A DNA stretch of 64,000 nucleotides from Actinomycetes bacterium (GTDB lineage Bacteria > Actinomycetota > Acidimicrobiia > Acidimicrobiales > RAAP-2), in assembly GCA_021846325.1 (NCBI GenBank), contig JAJZBX010000002.1, positions 1 through 64,000 on the forward strand, given 5' to 3'. The position numbers and the translations under genes were made by a program. The notes beneath the pieces are model-generated. The model was not told where the DNA came from. It saw nothing but the letters and a program-made list of their open reading frames with translations, and searched no databases. Shown piece by piece: positions 39,995-47,666 of the stretch (position 1 is the stretch's first letter; each line of letters starts with the position of its first letter).

Positions 39995-41482
39995 CTACCC
40001 GTCCAACGCCGCCAGTAGGGCTATGGCCGTTGAATTCGATTCAAAGAGGTGCGCGGTCAGCGCCGCGGTACCGCGCAGCGGGTCGGGCATGGGTACGCGC
40101 TGCAACGGGCCGTCGCCCAGGTCAAAGACGATCGAATCCCAGTTGGCCGCGGCAATTTGATCCGGGTAACGCATGACGCACTGGCCCCGAAAGAAGGCTC
40201 GGGTGGTGGGCGGCGGGCTGGCGACGGCATCGGCGATGTCCGATGACCCAAAGAGTTGGCGTAGTCCAACCCGGCTGGCGAGGGAGCGCTCGGGCCGTAG
40301 GTCGTGGTACTGCAAGTCAATCGCGCGAAGACGAGCGTCCGTCGCCGTGAGATCGTAGCGCTCCTGGTAACCGCGAATAATGCGCTGCTTGGCGATCCAG
40401 TCGACACGATCCGCGACGCTCGCGGGGTCGTCACGAACCCCGTCGAGTAGCTCGCGCCACTGAGCAAGAATCAGCGCAACCTCGTCACGTCCGGCGACCG
40501 CGTCGCCACCACCACGTTCGACGTAAGCGCCAACGAGCGTCCAAAGTTGCTCCTGCAGGTCCCACGCGCTCAGGCGACGGCCGTCTTCGCACTCGACGGT
40601 GACCCGCAGCGTCGGGTCAAGGGCGAAGAGTCGTACGGCGTTAACGGGGTCACGCGGACGCGGCGGGAATGTGGCGGCACCTTCGTCTTCGAGAACGGCC
40701 AGCGCGAGGGCGGTCGCGCCCAGTTTTACGAACGTGGCGTACTGGCTCATGTTCGCATCGCCAATGATCACGTGCAGTCGGCGAAAGCGCTCCGCGTCGC
40801 CGTGGGGCTCGTCACGGGTGTTGATGATGGGACGTTTCAGGGTGGTTTCGAGACCAACGACCTCTTCGAAGAACTCGGCCCGCTGGCTGATCTGGAAGTC
40901 TGGATGGGCCGCCGCGGCGGCCTCGGTTTCGGCACCGACCTTGCCGGCGCCGACGATGATCTGACGCGACACGAAGTGCGGAACCATCGCGCGAACGATG
41001 TCGGTGAAGGGCAGGTCGCGTCGAACCAAATAGTTCTCGTGGCAACCGTAGGAGTTCCCCTTGCCATCCGAATTGTTCTTGAACAGGGCTATGGCGTCGG
41101 TGGGCGCCAGTGACGCGTTAGCCGCGTTCAGGGACCGGCGCAGCACTTCCTCACCGGCGGCGTCAAAACGCGTTGCTTCGAGCGGCGTGCGACATTCGGG
41201 CGACGAGTATTCGGGATGCGCGTGATCGACGTAGAGGCGTGCGCCGTTGGCCAACACCGTGTTCGCCAGGTGGGTCTCGATGACCGGGGCGAAGGCGGTC
41301 AGTCCGGTCAGGCCGCGCGCGTCCAGGTCGGGGGTTTCGCCCTCGAAGTCCCAATTGATCCGCGTGCGTCCCTGCTGAGCGTAGGCGTTGACGATGATGC
41401 TCGACGCCGTGATCGGGTCGGGATCGGGCCCGCCGACAATGCCGAACTCCGTTTCGATGCCGAGCACCTTGGCGATCGCCAT
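39995..41482 (-). CDS. dop: Pup deamidase/depupylase Dop
   Basis: A 495-residue paralogue of PafA. It begins AIAKVLGIETEFGIVGGPDPD, with the Dop loop region after it, RLYVDHAHPEYSSPECRTP, KNNSDGKGNSYGCHENYL and INTRDEPHGDAERFRRLH. Since Pup already ends in Glu, its likely duty here is removing Pup from substrates. It lies 4 bp after ARC. Confidence 0.96.
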   Translation of the reverse strand: MAIAKVLGIETEFGIVGGPDPDPITASSIIVNAYAQQGRTRINWDFEGETPDLDARGLTGLTAFAPVIETHLANTVLANGARLYVDHAHPEYSSPECRTPLEATRFDAAGEEVLRRSLNAANASLAPTDAIALFKNNSDGKGNSYGCHENYLVRRDLPFTDIVRAMVPHFVSRQIIVGAGKVGAETEAAAAAHPDFQISQRAEFFEEVVGLETTLKRPIINTRDEPHGDAERFRRLHVIIGDANMSQYATFVKLGATALALAVLEDEGAATFPPRPRDPVNAVRLFALDPTLRVTVECEDGRRLSAWDLQEQLWTLVGAYVERGGGDAVAGRDEVALILAQWRELLDGVRDDPASVADRVDWIAKQRIIRGYQERYDLTATDARLRAIDLQYHDLRPERSLASRVGLRQLFGSSDIADAVASPPPTTRAFFRGQCVMRYPDQIAAANWDSIVFDLGDGPLQRVPMPDPLRGTAALTAHLFESNSTAIALLAALDG

Positions 41483-41486
41483 GGGG

Positions 41487-43223
41487 TCAGAGGTACTGGC
41501 CAGTGCCGACGTGTTGGATCGAACGTCCGCCCTTCGCGTCAGCCTCGTCGCGATTGATCAGCGTGCGGATGAAGACGATCCGCTCCCCCTTCTTGCCCGA
41601 GATCCTCGCCCAATCGTCCGGGTTCGTGGTGTTGGGCAGATCCTCGTTCTCGCGGTACTCCTGGCGAATCGATTCGAGTAGGTCGCTAACTCGAAGACCG
41701 CGACCGGTGCCGGCGATCTCGCGTTTGACGGCCAACTTCTTCGCCCGGCGCACGATGTTCTCAATCATGGCGCCCGAGGCGAAGTCCTTGAAGTACAGCA
41801 CCTCTTTGTCACCGCCCTGGTACGTGACCTCAAGGAACCGATTGTCGCCGTCAACGCGGTACATGGCCGACACGGTCTCTTCGATCATGGCCCGGATCGC
41901 CTTGTCGCGATCGCCGCCGCCCAATTCGGTGATCTCGGTCTCGTCGATCGGGAGTGATGAATGGATGTAGCGCTGGTAGATCTGAGCCGCCGCGTCGGCG
42001 TCGGGTCGCTCAATCTTGATCTTGACGTCGAGTCGTCCGGGCCTCAGAATGGCCGGGTCGATGAGATCCTCGCGGTTGGTGGCACCGATCACGATGACGT
42101 CGCGCAGCGACTCCACGCCGTCGATCTCGGCGAGGAGTTGCGGCACGATCGTGGACTCCATGTCCGAACTGATACCGGTGCCGCGGGTGCGGAACAGGGA
42201 GTCCATCTCGTCGAAAAAGACGATGACCGGAACACCCTCGTCAGCCTTTTCGCGCGCGCGCTGAAAGACCAGACGGATCTGGCGCTCGGTTTCGCCAACG
42301 TACTTGTTCAAGAGTTCTGGTCCCTTGATGTTCAAGAAGTAGGACCGCACGTTGCGATTGCCCCGCAGTTCGCCCACTTTGGCCGAGAGTGAATTGGCCA
42401 CCGCCTTCGCAATGAGGGTCTTGCCGCACCCCGGCGGTCCGTAGAGCAAGATGCCCTTGGGGGCGGGCAGGTCGTAGTCCGCGAACAACGCGCGGTGCAG
42501 GTACGGCAACTCGACGGCGTCGGTAATCTGCTCGATCTGTGAGTCCAGGCCACCCACGTCGGCGTAGGTGATATCGGGCACTTCTTCGAGGACGAGCTCC
42601 TCAGCCTCTTGGCGGACCAACTTCTCGACCAACAAGTTGGAGCGATGATCGAGCAGTAGGGCGTCGCCGCTACGCAGTCGCACGTCGGACAGGGCCTCGG
42701 CGAGCTCGACGACGCGTTCTTCGTCGGCGTGTCCGTAAATGAGCACTCGTCGTTCGTCGAGGACCTCTTTGACCGTCACCACTTCGCCCTGGCCATCGGC
42801 ATCGCGCACGCCGATCACCGTAAAGGACTCGTTGAGTACGACCTCGTCGCCCCGGGCGACCTGGTGAGGATCGATCGCGGGGTGAAGGGCCACACGCATC
42901 TTTCGCCCGGAGGCGAAGATGTCAACCGTTCCGTCGTCATTGAAATTCACGAAGGTGCCGTAGACGGCGGGCGGCTGGGTGAGTTTGTCTACTTCGTCGC
43001 GCAGGGCCGTGATTTGGTCGCGAGTCTGCTGGATGGTGATGCTCAATTTTTCGTTGTTCGAGCGCGCCTGGGCCAGCTGGCCGCGCGACTCGAGGAGTTG
43101 TTCCTCGAGCTGTTCGATCCGGCGGCTGGCGTAGTCGGACTCGCGTGACGCGCGCGACGGCGCCGGCCACGACGTGAACGCTTCGGTAGGTTCACTGGGA
43201 TCGACGGGTTCCATCGGGGCCAT
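41487..43223 (-). CDS. arc: proteasome-associated ATPase ARC/Mpa
   Basis: A 578-residue AAA+ unfoldase that binds Pup and feeds the 20S core. In order: coiled coil (residues 28-85), two OB folds, AAA domain with Walker [11 protein letters not shown] (near 262) and Walker [11 protein letters not shown], then a C-terminal GTGQYL whose penultimate Tyr docks in the alpha ring. Leads the proteasome operon; TAGGGT lies 6 nt before ATG 43223. Confidence 0.97.
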   Translation of the reverse strand: MAPMEPVDPSEPTEAFTSWPAPSRASRESDYASRRIEQLEEQLLESRGQLAQARSNNEKLSITIQQTRDQITALRDEVDKLTQPPAVYGTFVNFNDDGTVDIFASGRKMRVALHPAIDPHQVARGDEVVLNESFTVIGVRDADGQGEVVTVKEVLDERRVLIYGHADEERVVELAEALSDVRLRSGDALLLDHRSNLLVEKLVRQEAEELVLEEVPDITYADVGGLDSQIEQITDAVELPYLHRALFADYDLPAPKGILLYGPPGCGKTLIAKAVANSLSAKVGELRGNRNVRSYFLNIKGPELLNKYVGETERQIRLVFQRAREKADEGVPVIVFFDEMDSLFRTRGTGISSDMESTIVPQLLAEIDGVESLRDVIVIGATNREDLIDPAILRPGRLDVKIKIERPDADAAAQIYQRYIHSSLPIDETEITELGGGDRDKAIRAMIEETVSAMYRVDGDNRFLEVTYQGGDKEVLYFKDFASGAMIENIVRRAKKLAVKREIAGTGRGLRVSDLLESIRQEYRENEDLPNTTNPDDWARISGKKGERIVFIRTLINRDEADAKGGRSIQHVGTGQYL

Positions 43224-43229
43224 ACCGTC

Positions 43230-43235
43230 ACCCTA
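43230..43235 (-). promoter_or_regulatory. -10 element TAGGGT of the proteasome operon
   Basis: TAGGGT on the minus strand, 6 nt before the arc ATG at 43223; the only promoter candidate at the head of arc-dop-pup-prcB-prcA-pafA. Confidence 0.5.
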
Positions 43236-43322
43236 GACTTCTGATGCGGCGCACGCCGGGTCAGTGAACCGCGACGGTGCCGCTAGCATGTCGTGACTGG
43301 ACCAGCCCGGGAGGACGCAGGA

Positions 43323-43559
43323 ATGAAGGTGTGGATCGACCAGGATTTGTGCACGGGCGACGGTCTGTGTGAAGAGATCTGTCCGGCCGTGTTCACGCTG
43401 CTCGACGACGGCTTGGCCTACGTCAAAGAGGGCGACGACGTCAAGAGTTCGCCGGGCGGGGCCGCTGGCGTGGCGGTCGTACCGGTGGAGTTGGAAGACG
43501 CGGTGGTCGAGGCGTCCGAAGAGTGCCCCGGCGAGTGCATCTTCATTGAGCAGGGCTAG
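43323..43559 (+). CDS. small ferredoxin
   Basis: A 78-residue electron carrier from ATG 43323, preceded by GGGAGGAC and CAGGA. The Cys pattern LCTGDGLCEEICP (Cys10, 16, 20) and a fourth in EECPGECIF fit a single-cluster 3Fe-4S or 4Fe-4S ferredoxin of the type that serves actinobacterial P450s. It is divergent from arc and converges on trmI with a 17-bp overlap. Which partner it reduces is unknown; the P450 at 22814 is one possibility. Confidence 0.85.
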   Translation: MKVWIDQDLCTGDGLCEEICPAVFTLLDDGLAYVKEGDDVKSSPGGAAGVAVVPVELEDAVVEASEECPGECIFIEQG

Positions 43560-44346
43560 CGTCGACTTCGGTCGGGGCGCGGCGTACGAGACGTCGCGCC
43601 GACGTGAGGAAGCCCGTGTGTGCCACCATCCGATGGTCCGGGCGAACCGATCGGCCATCTATGTGCCACGTGCGCCGAAGGATCTCCTCGGTTTCGGCTA
43701 GGCCGAATGAATAGCGATTCAACGCCTCGCGCAGCAACTGTGTCTGATTGATGGTGGGTAGATAGGCGAGCAAGATTCCGCCGGGACGCAGGGCGTGGGC
43801 CGCGTGCTCGACCACCGCCCACGGCTCGGGCATGTCCAGCAGGACGCGGTCGAAATCGTCGCCGTCGATACCGAGGGTCACGTCGCGAATGTGGACCTCG
43901 TACGCAACGTCGGGACCGAGCAGGTCACGCACGTTCTGTCGCGCGTGTTGGGCGAAGTCTTCACGAATCTCGTAGGCCGTAATGATGGCGCCGGCGCGCA
44001 GCAGGGTCATGGAGAGCGCGCCCGAACCCACGCCCGCTTCGAGCACCTTGAGACCGGGTGCGACGTCGGCCTGGAGGAGAATTGCACCGAGGTCCTTGGG
44101 GTAGATGACCTGCGCACCGCGAGGCATCTTCAGTACGACGTCGGCGAGCGTGGGGCGCAGGACGAGGAAGTTGCGATCGGTATTGCTGCGGATGAGCGAT
44201 CCTTCGTCGGCGCCGATGACGTCGTTGTGCTGGACGATTCCTGCGTGGGTGTGAAAGGCGGCGTCGACGCGCAGCGTTATGAGGTAGCGGCGATCTTTGG
44301 CGTCGATCAGCATCACGCGCTCCCCCTCGCCGAGCGAGGCGTTCAC
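43543..44346 (-). CDS. trmI: tRNA (adenine-N1-)-methyltransferase TrmI (Rv2118c-like)
   Basis: A 267-residue SAM-dependent enzyme that makes m1A58 in tRNA. N-terminal GEGERVMLIDAKDRRYLITL, FHTHAGIVQHNDVIG, MPRGAQVIYPKDLG and SAM loop VLEAGVGSGALSMTLL match the family; LLDMPEPWAVVEHAAHAL holds the catalytic Asp. Start GTG 44346 is fixed by homology and by the GTGA overlap with the 53-residue gene upstream. In mycobacteria the homologue also lies next to the ARC locus. Confidence 0.93.
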   Translation of the reverse strand: MNASLGEGERVMLIDAKDRRYLITLRVDAAFHTHAGIVQHNDVIGADEGSLIRSNTDRNFLVLRPTLADVVLKMPRGAQVIYPKDLGAILLQADVAPGLKVLEAGVGSGALSMTLLRAGAIITAYEIREDFAQHARQNVRDLLGPDVAYEVHIRDVTLGIDGDDFDRVLLDMPEPWAVVEHAAHALRPGGILLAYLPTINQTQLLREALNRYSFGLAETEEILRRTWHIDGRSVRPDHRMVAHTGFLTSARRLVRRAPTEVDASPAQ

Positions 44347-44504
44347 GTTGAACGACGCGAGGCGCGACGACCGGCCGCACGTGCGGCACCGTCGAGCAGA
44401 CGCAGCAAGACCAGTCCACCGGCGACGGCCCCCCACTTGGGCGATCGTCGGGCGATGGCGCGGCTCCCCGATACCATCGCGGCCAACTGAACGAGTCGTC
44501 GCAC
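44343..44504 (-). CDS. 53-residue basic protein of unknown function
   Basis: GTG 44504 overlaps the stop of the 63-residue gene by one base (TAGTG), and its TGA overlaps the trmI GTG (GTGA). Coupling on both sides is strong evidence that it is real. The product has a hydrophobic middle (WGAVAGGLVLLRLL) between basic ends (MRRLVQ and AGRRASRRST), so it is possibly a small membrane protein. No family recognised. Confidence 0.7.
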   Translation of the reverse strand: MRRLVQLAAMVSGSRAIARRSPKWGAVAGGLVLLRLLDGAARAAGRRASRRST

Positions 44505-44695
44505 TAGCGTCGGCCGCGCCGCGATCGCTTGCGGGTGCGGCGCCCTCGCACAAAGCCCCAGACGTAGCCGACGAGCAGGCCGCCGACACCCGTCAGGGCG
44601 GCGTCAGCGGGGTCGTCAACGTGGATGAGCGAGGTCACCGGCACGACCTTGCGCACGCAGCGCTCGAGTTCACGTCGGGTCGCGGTGTCGCTCAC
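44504..44695 (-). CDS. 63-residue protein with one membrane span
   Basis: Starts at GTG 44695 overlapping the upstream stop (GTGA). ELERCVRKVVPVTSLIHVDD precedes a short span (ALTGVGGLLVGYVWGFV) and a very basic tail ([14 protein letters not shown]). It resembles small proteins seen beside holin-like genes in Acidimicrobiia. The function is unknown. A longer frame upstream is antisense noise in the holin-like gene. Confidence 0.65.
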   Translation of the reverse strand: MSDTATRRELERCVRKVVPVTSLIHVDDPADAALTGVGGLLVGYVWGFVRGRRTRKRSRRGRR

Positions 44696-45045
44696 GATCG
44701 ACCCTTCAAGCGTCGGCGCACGGACGAATCGTTCACAATTCGCCACGCTGTCAGCGCCAGGACGCCGATCGCGACGACCGCCACGATCAAGTACGGCAGC
44801 CACGACAGAGTACCGTCGAGGACTCGGAACTGCTGAAGAAATCGCAAGAGTCCCGTGAGAAGCATCACGGCACCGAAGCCGACAAATACGCTGCCAAGGG
44901 CGCCGAAGGCCGCGAAGCGCGCCACGTCCTTGAGCGGCTGGATCGTCTCCTCTTTGAGGTAACGCACGACGAGCTGTTTGACCTCGTCCACGTCGCGTCG
45001 CAGCGACGCGCCCCGCACGAAGTTTCGCCACGACGGAAGCTTCAC
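44692..45045 (-). CDS. holin-like two-span membrane protein (actinobacterial holin superfamily III-like)
   Basis: A 117-residue protein: amphipathic start (VDEVKQLVVRYLKEETIQPL), two spans (FAAFGALGSVFVGFGAVMLL and YLIVAVVAIGVLALTAW) and a basic end. This layout matches the Phage_holin_3_6-like proteins found in many actinobacterial chromosomes, where they are not tied to phage. It lies 9 bp after the thioesterase gene. Confidence 0.7.
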   Translation of the reverse strand: MKLPSWRNFVRGASLRRDVDEVKQLVVRYLKEETIQPLKDVARFAAFGALGSVFVGFGAVMLLTGLLRFLQQFRVLDGTLSWLPYLIVAVVAIGVLALTAWRIVNDSSVRRRLKGRS

Positions 45046-45054
45046 GCGCCCAGC

Positions 45055-45501
45055 CTACTCAGTCCGGTCGCGCACGAGGTAGGTGGAACTCGTTGTCGCG
45101 ACCAAGGTTCCGTCACCATCGGCGATCTCGGCTTCGACGAACGTGACTGCTTGGCCCGCCTTGACAACGCGGGCTCGACAGGTCAGCACCGCGCCCGGTC
45201 GCACGGCTCGAAGCAACGAGATCTTCATCTCGACGTTGGCGACCCACACTCGTCGGTCGCCCGCGGCGAGGACGGCCGCCGCACCCATTGCGGAATCGGC
45301 AACGGCGGCGAGGAATCCACCCTGCACGGTGCCCGCCGGATTGAGGAATCGCTCGTCGACGCGCACCCGCCATACGCTCGAGCCAGGTTCATCGTCAATC
45401 CGACTGAGACCAAGCGTCAGGTCACAGTTCGGGGGTATCTGCAGCATCGTCGCCAGGTTACCGGGAGCCCAGCCATCAAGGAAAACTTCAGTACTGTTCA
45501 T
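45055..45501 (-). CDS. PaaI-like hot-dog thioesterase
   Basis: A 148-residue acyl-CoA thioesterase from ATG 45501. RFLNPAGTVQGGFLAAVADSAMG carries the hot-dog active site (Asn/Gly and Asp of HGG-type motif, here VQGG), and VANVEMKISLLRAVRPGAVL and YLVRD follow. It probably hydrolyses phenylacetyl- or other aryl-CoA esters, but this cannot be set from sequence. Its ATG is 3 nt from the divergent transketolase ATG. Confidence 0.85.
   Translation of the reverse strand: MNSTEVFLDGWAPGNLATMLQIPPNCDLTLGLSRIDDEPGSSVWRVRVDERFLNPAGTVQGGFLAAVADSAMGAAAVLAAGDRRVWVANVEMKISLLRAVRPGAVLTCRARVVKAGQAVTFVEAEIADGDGTLVATTSSTYLVRDRTE
45492..45497 (+). promoter_or_regulatory. -10 element TACTGT of transketolase inside the thioesterase gene
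   Basis: TACTGT lies 7 nt before ATG 45505 and overlaps codons 2-4 of the divergent thioesterase gene, so the promoter of tkt must lie within that gene. Confidence 0.45.
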
Positions 45502-45504
45502 GCC

Positions 45505-47499
45505 ATGAGCGACCAACTGTTTCCTGGGGCCACCGAGTTAGAGGGGCGAGCTATTCGTGAGATCATGGCGCTGGCCATGGATGGCCCGGCTCAAGCGAAC
45601 TCTGGTCACAGCGGTACCGCGATGGCGCTCGCTCCGCTCGGCGTGACGTTGTTCGCTCGACTGCTGCGCCACGATCCCACCGATGCGCAGTGGATCGACC
45701 GCGACCGCTTCATCTTGAGCTGTGGCCACGCGTCGATGCTGCAGTACGGACTCGCCCACTGCTTCGGCTACGAACTCGACGGCGATGATCTTCGCGGGTT
45801 CCGGCGGCCCCACTCACGCACGCCTGGCCACCCCGAACGTGGTGTGACCCCCACCGTCGAGGTGACGACTGGGCCACTCGGCCAAGGCGTGGCCAACGGT
45901 GTTGGCATGGCCATCGCGGAGCGGATACTGCGCAGCGACTACGGCGAAGACCTCGTCGATCACCGCACGTGGGTGATCGCGGGCGACGGTTGCCTAGAAG
46001 AGGGAATTAGTCACGAGGCGGCGTCGCTCGCCGGAGCGCTGGGACTCGATCGACTAACGGTGTTTTATGACGACAACCACATCACCATCGACGGGCCCAC
46101 GGAGTTGGCCATGCGAGACGACACCGCGGCGCGCTTTCGCGCGTACGGGTGGCAGGTGATCGAGGTTGGTGAGCACGCTAATGACCTCAACCTCCTCGAA
46201 CGAGCCGGACGTGAGGCGATCGCTGAACGCGCCATGCCAACGCTCGTGATCGTGCGCTCACACATTGGCTACCCGGCCGCCGCCATGATGGATCGACGCG
46301 AAGCGCACGGATCTCCGTTCGCCGCGTCGGTAATTAGCGAGACCAAGGCCGTCCTTGGCGTGCCCAACGAGCCATTCGCGCTCGATCCCGATCTCCCGCC
46401 GTCAATGGTTGACGCACTGGCCGAGCGGCGCAGCCAGCGCACCCGTTGGGAGGCCGCGATGGTTGCCGCCGGGGAACGTGGTGCACGTTTACGCGAACAG
46501 TTCGACACCGGAGGCGCCCTCGTCGGACCCGCCCGAGCTGACTACTACGACGCCGGCGGAGCCGTCGCGACGCGCAAGGCCCTGCAGCGGGCGATGGACG
46601 TGTGGGCGCCGCACACGCCCGGGCTTACCGCCGGATCGGCGGATCTGACTGACAACACGGGCGTGGTACTCGCGGGACCACCGCAGGGTCCCGCTAATCC
46701 TGCGGGGCGTCAAATCCACTTCGGCGTTCGCGAGTTTGCGATGGGTGCCACGCTGGTCGGACAGGCCGCCCACGGCGCGATGCGACCCGTGGGCTCAACC
46801 TTCTTCGTCTTTAGTGACTACGAACGGCCGGCCATCCGGTTGGCGGCGTTGAGTCACGTCCACGCCCTCTTCGTCTTCACGCACGACTCCGTCGGGGTCG
46901 GCGAGGACGGCCCGACCCATCAGCCGATCGAACACTTGATGGCGCTGCGCGCCATGCCGCGGCTTCACGTGGTTCGCCCCTCGGACGCCAACGAGACCCT
47001 GGACCTGGTCGAGTCGTATCTGCGTGACCCCGAGCCACCCACCACCGCATTGATCTTGTCGCGCCAGGACATCGCGGTGCTCGGCGACACCGAACGACGA
47101 GCGTCGCGCGAGGGCGCGTCTCGCGGTGGCTACGTTCTGCGCGATCACGACGACGCTCGTTGCACGCTCGTGGGCACGGGGTCCGAGGTGGCTGTCTGCT
47201 TAGAGGCCAGTGAGCGCCTGGCGTCACGGGGCGTTCCAACGCGCGTGGTCGCGATGCCCTGCTGGGCTTGCTTCGATGAACAGCCGGTCGAATACCGTGA
47301 GGAGATCTTGCGTCGATCGATCCCCTCCATCGCTGTCGAGGCCGGTGCAACACTGGGGTGGACTCGATACGTTGACGAGGCCATTGGCATTGATGCGTTC
47401 GGACTCTCCGCACCGGGTGCCTACGTCTTTAACTACTTCAACATTGAGGCCGCCAATGTCGAAGAGCGCGTCGTCGATCGCTTGGCGCGCCAACGCTGA
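45505..47499 (+). CDS. tkt: transketolase
   Basis: A 664-residue thiamine-diphosphate enzyme of the pentose phosphate pathway. N-terminal ANSGHSGTAMALAPLG, TTGPLGQGVANGVGMA, ThDP motif AGDGCLEEGISHEAASLAG with Asn at YDDNHITIDG; middle domain VREFAMGATLVGQAAHG, VFTHDSVGVGEDGPTHQPIE; C-terminal domain VGTGSEVAVCLEA. Start ATG 45505. Its ThDP cofactor links it to the thi genes elsewhere in the window. Confidence 0.96.
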   Translation: MSDQLFPGATELEGRAIREIMALAMDGPAQANSGHSGTAMALAPLGVTLFARLLRHDPTDAQWIDRDRFILSCGHASMLQYGLAHCFGYELDGDDLRGFRRPHSRTPGHPERGVTPTVEVTTGPLGQGVANGVGMAIAERILRSDYGEDLVDHRTWVIAGDGCLEEGISHEAASLAGALGLDRLTVFYDDNHITIDGPTELAMRDDTAARFRAYGWQVIEVGEHANDLNLLERAGREAIAERAMPTLVIVRSHIGYPAAAMMDRREAHGSPFAASVISETKAVLGVPNEPFALDPDLPPSMVDALAERRSQRTRWEAAMVAAGERGARLREQFDTGGALVGPARADYYDAGGAVATRKALQRAMDVWAPHTPGLTAGSADLTDNTGVVLAGPPQGPANPAGRQIHFGVREFAMGATLVGQAAHGAMRPVGSTFFVFSDYERPAIRLAALSHVHALFVFTHDSVGVGEDGPTHQPIEHLMALRAMPRLHVVRPSDANETLDLVESYLRDPEPPTTALILSRQDIAVLGDTERRASREGASRGGYVLRDHDDARCTLVGTGSEVAVCLEASERLASRGVPTRVVAMPCWACFDEQPVEYREEILRRSIPSIAVEAGATLGWTRYVDEAIGIDAFGLSAPGAYVFNYFNIEAANVEERVVDRLARQR

Positions 47500-47654
47500 G
47501 GACGCTAGCGCCCGCAACCTTGGGCGATGGACCCGATGAGCGCAACCGCGACTCATCGCGGCTCGCGTCGGCCGTGGGCGGCGCTGGCCCGTCGCGCCTC
47601 GACGCATCAAGGTCAGCGGGATCGCGGTGGCGAACGTGCGCGTGCACGCGCCAG

Positions 47655-47660
47655 TAGGAT
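47655..47660 (+). promoter_or_regulatory. -10 element TAGGAT of fbiC
   Basis: TAGGAT lies 6 nt before ATG 47667. The 167-bp gap after tkt otherwise holds no evident feature. Confidence 0.5.
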
Positions 47661-47666
47661 GCTGCC

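Noticed and set aside
43961..44589. N-terminal extension of TrmI to 44589
   Set aside because: The extension has no family similarity and overlaps two small coupled genes; the GTGA overlap at 44343-44346 marks the start.
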